Assembly: GCA_036393295.1 (NCBI GenBank)
Contig: DASWHF010000108.1
Location: 1-28,922, forward strand
Length of the DNA: 28,922 nucleotides
Direction of reading: 5' to 3'
From: DASWHF01 sp036393295
GTDB taxonomy: Bacteria; Pseudomonadota; Gammaproteobacteria; Acidiferrobacterales; UBA6901
This document shows, piece after piece, positions 14,082 to 21,349 of the stretch. The notes under the pieces are model-generated. The model worked only from the letters and a program-made list of their open reading frames with translations, had not been told where the DNA came from and did not search any database. Position numbers and translations under genes: made by a program. Each line of letters starts with the position of its first letter. Position 1 is the first letter of the stretch.

Positions 14082-14813
14082 ATGACCGAGAAAGTCCGGC
14101 TGTCCAAGCTCATGTCCGAGCGCGGCCTGTGCTCGCGCCGCGAGGCCGACCGCTATATCGAGCAGGGCCTGGTGTTCGTGGACGGCGTACGCGTGACCGA
14201 GCTCGGCACCCGGATCTCACCGCAGCAGGACATCCGGCTCGACCGGCGCGCGCAACGCCACCAGCGCGAATCCGTCACCATCCTGCTCCACAAGCCGGTC
14301 GGCTACGTCTCGGCGCAGGCCGAGCACGGCTACGCGCCGGCGGTCGACCTGATCCGCGCCGACACCCAGTTCGACCGCGAGCGCGGCCGCGCCTTCACGC
14401 CGGCGCACAAACGCGGGCTGGCGCCCGCCGGCCGGCTCGACATCGACTCCACCGGCCTGCTGGTGCTCACCCAGGACGGCCGCATCGCCAAGCGCCTGAT
14501 CGGCGCCGACAGCGCCATCGAGAAGGAATACCTGGTGCGGGTCGAGGGCGAGCTCGACGCCGCCGGGCTCGCGCGCCTGCGTCACGGCCTGAGCCTCGAC
14601 GGCAAGCCGCTCAAGCCCGCCCGGGTGGACTGGCAGAACCGCGACCAGCTGCGCTTCGTGCTGACCGAGGGCCGCAAGCGCCAGATCCGGCGCATGTGCG
14701 AGCTGGTCGGCCTTGAGGTCACGGGCCTGAAGCGCGTGCGCATCGGCGGCGTGAAACTCGGCGGCCTGCCGCTCGGGCAGTGGCGTTACCTGCGCGCCGA
14801 TGAGGAGTTCTGA
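14082..14813 (+). CDS. rluF: 23S rRNA pseudouridine synthase, RsuA/RluB/RluF family (RluF-type)
   Basis: 243 residues. An S4 RNA-binding domain (about 5-60: LSKLMSERGLCSRREADRYI) is followed by the catalytic domain. Motif II is GRLDIDSTGLLVLTQDG with catalytic Asp120. The segments EKEYLVRVEG, GRKRQIRRMCE and LPLGQWRYL follow. The N-terminal wording (SRREADRYIEQG) and the PLG(Q/E)W ending resemble RluF, which modifies U2604 in helix 74 of 23S rRNA, more than RluB or RsuA. The long basic tail of E. coli RluF is absent, and about 15 extra residues precede motif II. The exact target is therefore provisional. It is followed by the heptamer repeat and pyrD. Confidence 0.88.
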   Translation: MTEKVRLSKLMSERGLCSRREADRYIEQGLVFVDGVRVTELGTRISPQQDIRLDRRAQRHQRESVTILLHKPVGYVSAQAEHGYAPAVDLIRADTQFDRERGRAFTPAHKRGLAPAGRLDIDSTGLLVLTQDGRIAKRLIGADSAIEKEYLVRVEGELDAAGLARLRHGLSLDGKPLKPARVDWQNRDQLRFVLTEGRKRQIRRMCELVGLEVTGLKRVRIGGVKLGGLPLGQWRYLRADEEF

Positions 14814-14823
14814 TCATTACTTC

Positions 14824-14891
14824 AAAGAAAAGAGGAAAGAGGAAAGAGAGAAAAAAACCTAAAGTATCCCACCATCTTTCCTCTTTCCTCT
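14824..14891 (+). terminator. purine/pyrimidine hairpin between rluF and pyrD (terminator or attenuator candidate)
   Basis: A 34-base all-purine run (14824-14857) contains GAGGAAAGAGGAAAGA (14832-14847). This is the exact reverse complement of TCTTTCCTCTTTCCTC (14876-14891), giving a 16-bp stem over a 28-base loop. Because the right arm is a tandem repeat, the stem can form in several registers. Only pyrimidine-rich, not pure T, sequence follows, so termination strength is unclear. Confidence 0.45.
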
Positions 14892-14979
14892 TTCCTCTTT
14901 CCTCTTTCCTCTTTCCTCTTTCCTCTTTCCTCTTTCCTCTTTCCTCTTTCCTCTTTACTCTTTCTTCTTTTCTCTTTAC
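14875..14979 (+). repeat. heptanucleotide tandem repeat, 11 perfect TCTTTCC units plus 4 degenerate
   Basis: Eleven consecutive perfect 7-bp units occupy 14875-14951. They are followed by TCTTTAC, TCTTTCT, TCTTTTC and TCTTTAC (14952-14979). The last unit ends eight bases before the pyrD GTG. The coding strand is almost pure pyrimidine for 105 bases and replaces the Shine-Dalgarno region of pyrD. Composition is sharply AT-richer than the surroundings. Such perfect arrays usually vary in copy number by slippage. As an all-pyrimidine tract it can also adopt triplex (H-DNA) structure. Confidence 0.95.
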
Positions 14980-14986
14980 TTTACGT

Positions 14987-16114
14987 GTGGTGTACAAGCT
15001 GATCCGCCCGCTGCTGTTCGCCCTCGATCCCGAGACCGCGCATGCGCTGACGCTCGGCCTGCTGGCCGCCGCCTACCGCGTGCCCGGCGTCGCCGCGCTC
15101 AATCGCATGCTCAACGCCGGGCGCACGCCGGCGCTGCCGGTCGAGTGCATGGGCCTGCGCTTCCCCAATCCGGTCGGGCTCGCCGCCGGGCTCGACAAGC
15201 AGGCGCGCGTCGCGGCGGCGCTCGCCGATTTCGGCTTCGGCTTCGTCGAGCTCGGCACCGTCACGCCGCGGCCGCAGCCCGGCAATCCGCGTCCGCGCCT
15301 GTTCCGCCTGCGCTACGACGCCGCGCTCATCAACCGCATGGGCTTCAACAGCCCGGGGCTCGACGTCTTTCTCGCCAACCTCGCGCGCCAACCGCGGCGC
15401 GTGCCGATCGGCGTCAACATCGGCAAGAACCGCGACACCGCGGCCGAGGCCGCGCTCGACGACTACCGGCGCGCGTTGCGCGCGGTCTATGCGCTCGCCG
15501 ACTACGTGGCGGTCAACGTGTCCTCGCCGAACACGCCCGGCCTGCGCGGCCTGCAGGAGCGCGGCCCGCTGGCGGCGCTGCTCGACGCGCTCAAGCGCGA
15601 GCAAGGCGCGCTCGCCGCCGAGCACGGGCGCTACACGCCGCTCGCCCTCAAGATCGCGCCGGATCTGGACGATGCGGCACTGGCCGATATCGCACGGCTG
15701 GTGGTCGATCACGGTTTCGACGCCGTCATCGCCACCAACACCACCGTCACCCGCCCCGGCCTGGTGCCGGTGCCCGCGGCCGGCGAATCCGGGGGCTTGA
15801 GCGGGCGGCCGCTGCACACCCTGTCGCTGCACGTCATCGCCCGCCTGCGCGCCGAGTTGCACGGCCGGGTGCCGATCATCGGTGTGGGCGGGATCGCCAG
15901 CGCCGAGGACGCCTGGGAGGCACTGGCCGCCGGCGCGGACCTGGTCCAGGTCTACACCGCCCTGATCTACGACGGGCCGGCCGTGGTGCGCAAAATCGTC
16001 ACCGGACTGACTGAAAAGGTCCGCCGCCGCGGCGCCGCCGGACTGCGCGAGGCCTTGGCGGGCGCACGCGCCGGCATGCCCGCGCCCGACCCGCAGCCTG
16101 TCGGCATGGAATAG
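14987..16114 (+). CDS. pyrD: dihydroorotate dehydrogenase (quinone), class 2
   Basis: 375 residues; oxidises dihydroorotate to orotate with electrons passed to ubiquinone, in pyrimidine synthesis at the inner membrane. The N-terminal segment typical of class 2 (YKLIRPLLFALDPETAHALT) forms the membrane/quinone-binding helices. FMN and substrate segments are GLAAGLDKQ (Lys71), ELGTVTPRPQPGNPRPR, NRMGFNS, GVNIGKN and the catalytic loop NVSSPNTPGLRG (Ser180). TNTT, LSGRPL and GVGGI follow. The frame opens with GTG at 14987 (GTG at 14990 also possible). No ATG is suitably placed and no Shine-Dalgarno precedes it, because the heptamer array fills that space. It may be co-transcribed with rluF through the repeat. 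Confidence 0.96.
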   Translation: MVYKLIRPLLFALDPETAHALTLGLLAAAYRVPGVAALNRMLNAGRTPALPVECMGLRFPNPVGLAAGLDKQARVAAALADFGFGFVELGTVTPRPQPGNPRPRLFRLRYDAALINRMGFNSPGLDVFLANLARQPRRVPIGVNIGKNRDTAAEAALDDYRRALRAVYALADYVAVNVSSPNTPGLRGLQERGPLAALLDALKREQGALAAEHGRYTPLALKIAPDLDDAALADIARLVVDHGFDAVIATNTTVTRPGLVPVPAAGESGGLSGRPLHTLSLHVIARLRAELHGRVPIIGVGGIASAEDAWEALAAGADLVQVYTALIYDGPAVVRKIVTGLTEKVRRRGAAGLREALAGARAGMPAPDPQPVGME

Positions 16115-16122
16115 TTCTTGCA
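16107..16122 (+). promoter_or_regulatory. sigma-54 (-24/-12) promoter candidate
   Basis: TGGAATAGTTCTTGCA has the invariant GG (16108-16109) and GC (16120-16121) exactly ten bases apart, plus TTGCA at -12. It departs from TGGCACG at three of the less strict positions. It overlaps the pyrD stop and would start transcription near 16133, before the leader ORF and the DUF3579 gene. Confidence 0.4.
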
Positions 16123-16162
16123 CTAAATTCCGGGTGCCCGACGGGTTGGAGGGTGGGATTGC

Positions 16163-16210
16163 ATGACCGGGACGGCGCAGACCGATAACAAGCTGGCTTG
16201 GGGCCCATGA
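16163..16210 (+). CDS. possible 15-residue leader ORF coupled to the DUF3579 gene
   Basis: The ATG at 16163 is preceded by a clear GGAGGG (16148-16153, nine-base spacing) and encodes MTGTAQTDNKLAWGP. Its TGA overlaps the next ATG (ATGA, 16207-16210). The following gene has only a weak ribosome site of its own, so the leader's ribosome site may serve both by coupling. No comparison is available, so a chance frame cannot be excluded. Confidence 0.4.
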   Translation: MTGTAQTDNKLAWGP

Positions 16211-16572
16211 CTGACAGACAGGCGAAGTTCGTGATCGAGGGGATCACGCTGGACGGCAAGCCGTTCCGGCCCGGCGACTGGATCGAACGGCTCCATGACA
16301 GCCTGTCGCTGTATGGCGACGACCGCCGCCAGCATCGCCTGACCTATCGCAGCGCCGACCGGCGCCGGCGCCAGCTCGAGTTCCTGCACACCGAAATCAT
16401 CGACGGCTGCAAATGCCTGGTGGTCGACATTGGACTGCGCGACGCGCGGCCCGAGGCCTTCCGCTTCCTGATGGATTTCGTCGCGTCCAACCGGCTGCGC
16501 ATCCGCCCCTGCGGGCCGGGCGAGTGCGAGATCCCGCAGGAGTTCTTCGCGGCCTACGGCAGCGGCGGCTGA
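16207..16572 (+). CDS. DUF3579 family protein
   Basis: 121 residues from the ATG at 16207; an in-frame TTG at 16198 would add three. The opening KFVIEGITLDGKPFRPGDW and the middle CKCLVVDIGLRDARPEAFRF, then LMDFVASNRLRI, are the wording I know from DUF3579. These are small, soluble alpha/beta proteins common in Beta- and Gammaproteobacteria, of unknown role. There is no signal peptide. A leader ORF with a good ribosome site and a sigma-54-like promoter precede it. It converges on the aminotransferase gene. Function unknown. Confidence 0.8.
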   Translation: MTDRQAKFVIEGITLDGKPFRPGDWIERLHDSLSLYGDDRRQHRLTYRSADRRRRQLEFLHTEIIDGCKCLVVDIGLRDARPEAFRFLMDFVASNRLRIRPCGPGECEIPQEFFAAYGSGG

Positions 16573-16618
16573 ACGCGCTCGCCGCGCGTATCGCGCCGGC
16601 ACGCGCCGCAAACCCGCT

Positions 16619-17734
16619 TCACCCCAGAAACGCGCGGATCGCCGCGCACACCCGCTCGATATGCGCATCCGGCATGCCCGGATAGATCGGCAGCGACAGG
16701 GTCTCGGTGCAGGCCTGCTCGCAGACCGGCAGGCTGCCGCGCGCGTAGCCCAGGTGCTTGTACACGTCCTGCCGGTGCAGGCCCTCGGGATAACACTGCG
16801 AGCTGCCGATCTGCTGCACCGTCAGGGCCTCGCGCAGCGCGTCGCGCCGCGGCGCGCGCAGGGTGTAGAGATTGTAAACATGCGCGTCGGGGACGTGCGC
16901 CGTCGGCGGCGTGACGGGCACGCCCGTCAACAGCCCGGTGTAGCGCGCCGCGACCGCGCGCCGCGCGGCGATATCGGCGTCGATGGTGCGCAGCTTGAGG
17001 CGCAGCGCCGCCGCCTGCACCTCGTCGAGCCGGCTGTTGCAGCCGATCTCGGTATGGATGAAGGGCCGCACCGCGCCGTGGTTGCGCAACCGGCGGATGT
17101 GATCGTTCACGTCGTCGCGGTCGGTCGTCACCATGCCGCCGTCGCCGTAACCGCCCAGCACCTTGGTCGGGTAGAAACTGAAGCTGCCGGCGTCGCCGAT
17201 CGACCCCACCACCCGGCCGCCGCTGCGCGCGCCGAAGGCCTGGGCGCAGTCCTCGACCATCGCCAGCTTGCGGCTGCGGGCGATGTCCATGAGCGCGTCC
17301 ATGTCGGCGGCGTGACCGAAGATGTGCACCGGCATGATGGCGCGGGTCTTCGGGCCGACGCGCCCGGCCACGCTCTCCGGATCGAGGCAGAAGCTGCCGG
17401 GCAGGATGTCGGCGAACACCGGCGTGGCGCCGACCGTGCTGATCGATTCGGCCGAGGCGAAGAAGGTGAAGGGCGTGGTGATGACCTCGTCGCCGGGGCC
17501 GATGCCGAGCGCGCGCAGCGACAGCACCAGCGAATCGGTGCCGTTGGCGACCGCGATCGCGTGCTTGACGCCGACGTAGGCGGCGAACTCCTTCTCGAAG
17601 GCCTGCACGTTGGGGCCGAGGACGAAGCTGCCGGCGCGGCCGGTGGCGCGCAGCATGTCGAGCCACTCGGCCTCCAGCCCCTGGAACTGTTTGCTGAGAT
17701 CGAGAAACGGAATCGGGCTTACGGTTTCAGACAT
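16619..17734 (-). CDS. DegT/DnrJ/EryC1 (StrS) PLP aminotransferase, GnnB/WbpE-like
   Basis: 371 residues from the ATG at 17734 (AGGAGA upstream on the minus strand), which overlaps the end of the oxidoreductase gene by 16 bases. The family is clear: PFLDLSKQ at the start, AVANGTDSL, and GDEVITTPFTFFASAE. The PLP-binding Asp162 is in VEDCAQAFGA, and the Schiff-base Lys191 is in SFSFYPTKVLGGYGDGG. HNSRLDE-type substrate residues appear as CNSRLDEVQAA. These enzymes aminate keto-sugar nucleotides. With a Gfo/Idh partner upstream the pair fits GnnA/GnnB (UDP-GlcNAc3N for lipid A, as in Acidithiobacillus and Leptospira) or WbpB/WbpE (O-antigen sugars). No glycosyltransferase or lpx gene lies nearby to decide. 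Confidence 0.93.
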   Translation of the reverse strand: MSETVSPIPFLDLSKQFQGLEAEWLDMLRATGRAGSFVLGPNVQAFEKEFAAYVGVKHAIAVANGTDSLVLSLRALGIGPGDEVITTPFTFFASAESISTVGATPVFADILPGSFCLDPESVAGRVGPKTRAIMPVHIFGHAADMDALMDIARSRKLAMVEDCAQAFGARSGGRVVGSIGDAGSFSFYPTKVLGGYGDGGMVTTDRDDVNDHIRRLRNHGAVRPFIHTEIGCNSRLDEVQAAALRLKLRTIDADIAARRAVAARYTGLLTGVPVTPPTAHVPDAHVYNLYTLRAPRRDALREALTVQQIGSSQCYPEGLHRQDVYKHLGYARGSLPVCEQACTETLSLPIYPGMPDAHIERVCAAIRAFLG

Positions 17735-18666
17735 GAAGCGATTTTCTCCTTGACCTTGAGGGCGACGTCGAGCGCCTGCAGACCGATGCGGCCGCCGACC
17801 AGCGGCGGCGTTCCGGTGCGGATGCATTGCACGAAGGCCGCGAGCTCGGCGTCGAGCGGCTGGCGCGGTTCGATCTTGAGGGTTTCGGTGACGATCTCGG
17901 CGCGCCCGCCCTCCGGGTTCGGCTTGGCGCGCACCACGTCGATCTGCTGATCGATGTAGTTGAGGCCGTAGTAGCTGTGATCGCCGAACACGCGGATGCG
18001 GCGCTGTTTCTTGTTCGACACGCGGCTGGCGGTGACGTTGGCGACCGCGCCGGTCTCGAACTCGAGGCGCGCATTGGCGATGTCGACATGCTCGGTGAGC
18101 ACCGGCAGGCCGGTCGCGGCGATGTCCCGCAGCGGCGCCTTGACCAGCGCCAGGATGATGTCGATGTCGTGGATCATGAGGTCGGTGACCACGTCGACGT
18201 CGGTGGCGCGTTCGACGAAGCTGCCGAGCCGGTGCACCTCGATGAAGCGCGGCTCGCGCACCTGCTCGGCCAGCGCCATCACGCCAGCGTTGAAACGCTC
18301 CAGATGGCCGACCTGGAAGACCGCGCCGGAACGCTCGGCCAGCTCCACCAGCGTGAGCGCCTCGGCGTAATCCGGTGCCAGCGGCTTCTCCATGAGCATG
18401 TGCACGCCGGCCTCCAGGAACGGCCGCGCGACCGCGAGGTGATACACCGTCGGCACGACGATGCTGACCGCGTCGACCCGGCCGAGCAGCGCGGAGGCCT
18501 CGGTATGCGCCGGACAGCCGACCTCCGTGGCGACCGCTTCGGCCACGTCGGCGTCGGTGTCGACCACGCCGACCAGCTCGACCTCCGGCATGCGCGCGTA
18601 GATGCGCGCGTGGATCCTGCCCAGATACCCGACCCCGACCACGCCGACGCGCAGCTTGTTACCCAT
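17719..18666 (-). CDS. Gfo/Idh/MocA-family NAD-dependent oxidoreductase, GnnA-like
   Basis: 315 residues. The Rossmann dinucleotide motif is GVGYLG (11-16) followed by RIHARIYA. Then come VVDTDADV, the EKP motif (93-95, MEKPLAP), GHLERFN (120-126) and the active-site DLMIHDIDIIL (His166, Asp167). The opening KLRVGVVGVGYLG resembles oxidoreductases that sit in lpx operons and oxidise UDP-GlcNAc at C3, as GnnA does. The gene is first of a two-gene operon; its stop lies inside the start of the aminotransferase gene, so the two products probably act in sequence. Substrate assignment is inference. It is divergent from the 18788 gene. Confidence 0.92.
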   Translation of the reverse strand: MGNKLRVGVVGVGYLGRIHARIYARMPEVELVGVVDTDADVAEAVATEVGCPAHTEASALLGRVDAVSIVVPTVYHLAVARPFLEAGVHMLMEKPLAPDYAEALTLVELAERSGAVFQVGHLERFNAGVMALAEQVREPRFIEVHRLGSFVERATDVDVVTDLMIHDIDIILALVKAPLRDIAATGLPVLTEHVDIANARLEFETGAVANVTASRVSNKKQRRIRVFGDHSYYGLNYIDQQIDVVRAKPNPEGGRAEIVTETLKIEPRQPLDAELAAFVQCIRTGTPPLVGGRIGLQALDVALKVKEKIASCLKP

Positions 18667-18746
18667 TTACTGCTCCCGGACCTGCCGAAAAGCGCGTAGT
18701 GTAAACCATCGCGACGGCCCGCGGCAGGCCCATTCGGCGGCGGCTG

Positions 18747-18755
18747 TGCTAGGAT
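18747..18755 (+). promoter_or_regulatory. extended -10 promoter candidate
   Basis: TG (18747-18748) one base before TAGGAT (18750-18755) is an extended -10 arrangement, 32 bases before the ATG at 18788. There is no clear -35. Confidence 0.3.
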
Positions 18756-18787
18756 GGCGGCACCGCGAGCGACGTTTTGGGGGTACC

Positions 18788-19342
18788 ATGGCCGCGCTGC
18801 CCGAGAAGACCGAACAAATCCGCCAGGCCCATGCCGGCCTCATCCATCGTGTCGTGATCGCCTGCCAGAACCCCGGCCAGGTGCCGGACCTGGAGACGAT
18901 TCTCAAGCAGGCCGAGGACAACGGCTGGTTGGACCTGGCGCACGCCATCCGCCAGATCCTCAAGGGCCGGCGCGACGCGGCGCTGCTCAAGCCGCTCGAC
19001 GAGGAGGATCGCGTCATCGCCGACTCCATCCTGCGTGGCCTGCAGGATCCGAACACCCTCCCCGACCTCAACGCCCAACCCGATCCCGCCCAGGCGGCGC
19101 CGGCGCTCGCCGCCATGATCCATGCCGTCGGTCGCGGCGACATCGCCGCCTTGCAGATGCTCGCCGCCATGGCCCAGCAGATGCTCCAGTCCGGCGGCGA
19201 CATGGCGCGCCTGTCGGGCGTCATGAACCCGCTGGTCAAGGGCGAACGCGAGCCGGAGAAGCTGACCAAGGGAATGGGGCCGCAGGGCGAGAAGCTGGTG
19301 CTCGACATCCTCGCCGAGCTCAAGCGGCTGGAGACGCACTGA
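18788..19342 (+). CDS. hypothetical protein, 184 residues
   Basis: Starts at the ATG at 18788 behind a G run (GGGGG) that may serve as ribosome site. The product is soluble, helical and rich in Ala, Gln and Leu. Landmarks are KTEQIRQAHAGLIHRVVIAC, a DLAHAIRQILKGRRD helix, LDEEDRVIADSILRGLQDP, a Met/Ala-rich stretch (MLAAMAQQMLQSGGDMARL) and a basic-acidic tail (LVLDILAELKRLETH). No catalytic motif, signal peptide or membrane span is seen and I do not recognise the family. It converges on the HD-GYP gene, with a long inverted repeat between the two stops. Confidence 0.72.
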   Translation: MAALPEKTEQIRQAHAGLIHRVVIACQNPGQVPDLETILKQAEDNGWLDLAHAIRQILKGRRDAALLKPLDEEDRVIADSILRGLQDPNTLPDLNAQPDPAQAAPALAAMIHAVGRGDIAALQMLAAMAQQMLQSGGDMARLSGVMNPLVKGEREPEKLTKGMGPQGEKLVLDILAELKRLETH

Positions 19343-19363
19343 CGCCGCGTGCCCGCCAGCGGG

Positions 19364-19449
19364 ATTGAATTGGCCACGGGGATCACGGGGGACACGGGGG
19401 TTATACATTATTCACCCAGTGTTCCCCGTGATCCCCGTGGCCAATCAAT
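19364..19449. repeat. long imperfect inverted repeat, bidirectional terminator or REP-like element
   Basis: The left arm (from ATTGAATTGGCCACGGGG at 19364, through GATCACGGGGGACACGGGGG to 19400) is mirrored by the right arm. The right arm runs from 19411 to 19449 and contains TTCCCCGTGATCCCCGTGG then CCAATCAAT. The arms pair over about 35 positions with few mismatches, around an A/T-rich loop (TTATACATTA). It lies exactly between two convergent genes and overlaps the last codons of the HD-GYP gene. The repetitive CACGGGG wording resembles dispersed REP-type elements; only this copy is in the window. Confidence 0.8.
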
Positions 19450-21349
19450 CATACCTGCCGGTATCGGCGTCACTTACCGGTCGCCAGGCGCCGGCATCGA
19501 TGAACACCTTCAGCAGCCGCGCATCGAGCTTCTCCCGCTCCGCCTCCTCGCGCAGGATGTCGAGCGCGCGCTCCGGGCCGACGGCGCGCTTGTAGGGCCG
19601 GTCGGGTGCGGTGAGCGCGTCGTAGATGTCGGCGATGGTCATGATGCGCGAGGCGACCGGGATGGCGTCGTGCGTGAGGCCGCGCGGATAGCCGGACCCG
19701 TCGAGCTTCTCATGATGCGCGTAGGCGATGTCGGGCAGCGCGGCGAGGTCGCGGGTCCAGGGGATCAGGCTCAGGAACTGGAAGGTGTGACTCACGTGCG
19801 ACTCGATCTCGACCCGCTCCGCCGGGGACAGGCTGCCCTTGGCCACGGTGAGATCGCCGAATTCGAAGTCGTGCAACAGCGGCGCGGTGGCGGCGCCGTC
19901 CGGAAACCGGTAGGCCAGCAGCTCGCGCAGCGCCGCGGGCGCGTCGGCGTGCAGCACGCTCGGCTCGTTGGCGCGCAGTACCAGATGCAGATACTCGTCG
20001 AGGCGCTGGTGCTCGGCGTGCACCGCGCGCTCCAGCTCGGCGCGGCGTTGCGCGAACTCCCCGGCCGACAGCGGCGCGAGCTGGTGTACGTCCAGCAGCT
20101 GCCGGTAGGCCTGGCAGGCGACGCTCAATCGTGCGTAGCGGAAGCGCTGCTCGAGCAGCTCGAGCTGTGCGGGCTTGAGCTTCTTCGCCTTGACCAGCAC
20201 GTCCTCGCGCACCCCGACCTTGCCGAAATCGTGCAACAGCGCCGCGTAGCGCAGCTCGCGCAGCTGCTCGCGGCTGAAGGTGAGCGCGCGCAGATCGGGC
20301 TCGCCGCTGCGGTCGACCGCGACCGCCAGCCGCTCGGTGAAGGCGGCGACGCGGAACGAATGGCCGGCGGTGGTCGGATCGCGCGCCTCGATCGCCTGCA
20401 CCGAGGCGCGGATGAAGCCCTCGAACAGCCGCTCGATCTCGGCATACAGGTGGGTGTTCTCGAGCGCCACCCCGGCCTGGCCGGCGAGCGCCAGGGCGAG
20501 CTCCAGGCTCTGCGCGTCGAACGGCCGCACCCGGCGTTCGACGTCCTCCGGCCCGGCGAGCCGCGCGTCCGGATCGTCCTTGCGGTTGATGAGCTGCAGG
20601 ACACCGACCACCTCGTCGGCCTTGTTGGTGAGCGGCACGGTCAGCATCGAGCGGGTGCGATAGCCGATGGCATGGTCGGACGCCGGGTTGAAGCGGTACG
20701 GCGCCGATGCCGGGATGCGGTAGGCGTCCTCGATATTCACCACCTCGCCGCTGCGCGCCACATAGCCGGCGATGCTGTACTCGCCGACCAGCGCGCGCTG
20801 GGCCTCGGCCGTGCCGGTGTTCGAGGCGTTCTGCCACAGCCGGAAGAACAGCCGGCCGTCGCGGTCGCGCGTGTAGATCGACGCGCCGTCGGCGCCGCTC
20901 AGCGCGCGCGCATGCGTCAGGATCATCCCGAGCAGCGTGTCCAGATCCTTTTCCGCCGCCAGCGCGCGACCGATCTCGAGCACGCGCTCGAACCGGCGCT
21001 CGCTGCGCGACGCGGCCAGCGCCTGGAGCATCCGGAGCGCGGTCCGGATCATCGCGTGCGCCGCGTCGGCGCCGGTGGCCGGCGCCAGGACGCCGACGAT
21101 GCGCTCCGGTTCGCGCAAATCGGGCGGCACGGCGCCGTCGGCGAGCCACAGCAGGATCACCCAGTCGCCGGCCGGCGGCTGCGCGAGCACGGCGCGCGCG
21201 GCGGCCGCGCCCAGCACCAGCACCGCGCCGTCGGCGCGCTGCGCGAGCGCGTCCGCCGCGGCGGGCGACGCGGCGACCGCCGCCCGGCAGCCGGCCAGCA
21301 GCGGCAAGGCCGCGGCCGCGTCCTCGCTCACCTCGATGCGCGCGTTCAT
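19445..21349 (-). CDS. GAF/HD-GYP protein, probable c-di-GMP phosphodiesterase with a large insert
   Basis: 634 residues from the ATG at 21349; the frame is open further upstream, but that part is Arg/Ala-rich with no ribosome site. Residues 1-110 look like a degenerate receiver-type fold with no phospho-acceptor signature. Residues about 120-300 are a GAF domain (EIGRALAAEKDLDTLLGMI, SMLTVPLTNKADEVVGVLQLINRKDD). From about 305 is an HD-GYP domain: His330 (AGHSFRVA), the HD pair 373-374 (HDFGKVGV), and HHEKLDGSGYP (545-555) carrying the GYP triad. The HD pair and the next conserved His (518, HVSHTF) are 145 residues apart, about 110 more than usual, because of an inserted helical segment. The metal residues are kept, so hydrolysis of c-di-GMP to pGpG/GMP is likely. 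Confidence 0.92.
   Translation of the reverse strand: MNARIEVSEDAAAALPLLAGCRAAVAASPAAADALAQRADGAVLVLGAAAARAVLAQPPAGDWVILLWLADGAVPPDLREPERIVGVLAPATGADAAHAMIRTALRMLQALAASRSERRFERVLEIGRALAAEKDLDTLLGMILTHARALSGADGASIYTRDRDGRLFFRLWQNASNTGTAEAQRALVGEYSIAGYVARSGEVVNIEDAYRIPASAPYRFNPASDHAIGYRTRSMLTVPLTNKADEVVGVLQLINRKDDPDARLAGPEDVERRVRPFDAQSLELALALAGQAGVALENTHLYAEIERLFEGFIRASVQAIEARDPTTAGHSFRVAAFTERLAVAVDRSGEPDLRALTFSREQLRELRYAALLHDFGKVGVREDVLVKAKKLKPAQLELLEQRFRYARLSVACQAYRQLLDVHQLAPLSAGEFAQRRAELERAVHAEHQRLDEYLHLVLRANEPSVLHADAPAALRELLAYRFPDGAATAPLLHDFEFGDLTVAKGSLSPAERVEIESHVSHTFQFLSLIPWTRDLAALPDIAYAHHEKLDGSGYPRGLTHDAIPVASRIMTIADIYDALTAPDRPYKRAVGPERALDILREEAEREKLDARLLKVFIDAGAWRPVSDADTGRYD

Noticed and set aside
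14875..14979. CRISPR-like array
   Set aside because: The repeat unit is 7 bp with no spacers; it is a simple tandem repeat.
14719..14997. Lys/Glu/Arg repeat protein (KRKEERG repeats) on the minus strand
   Set aside because: It is only the translation of the 7-bp tandem repeat read backwards. It has no ribosome site and runs into the rluF coding end.
19364..19449. Insertion-sequence end or attachment site
   Set aside because: The inverted arms face each other across a 10-base loop at a convergent junction, with no transposase, integrase or target duplication nearby.
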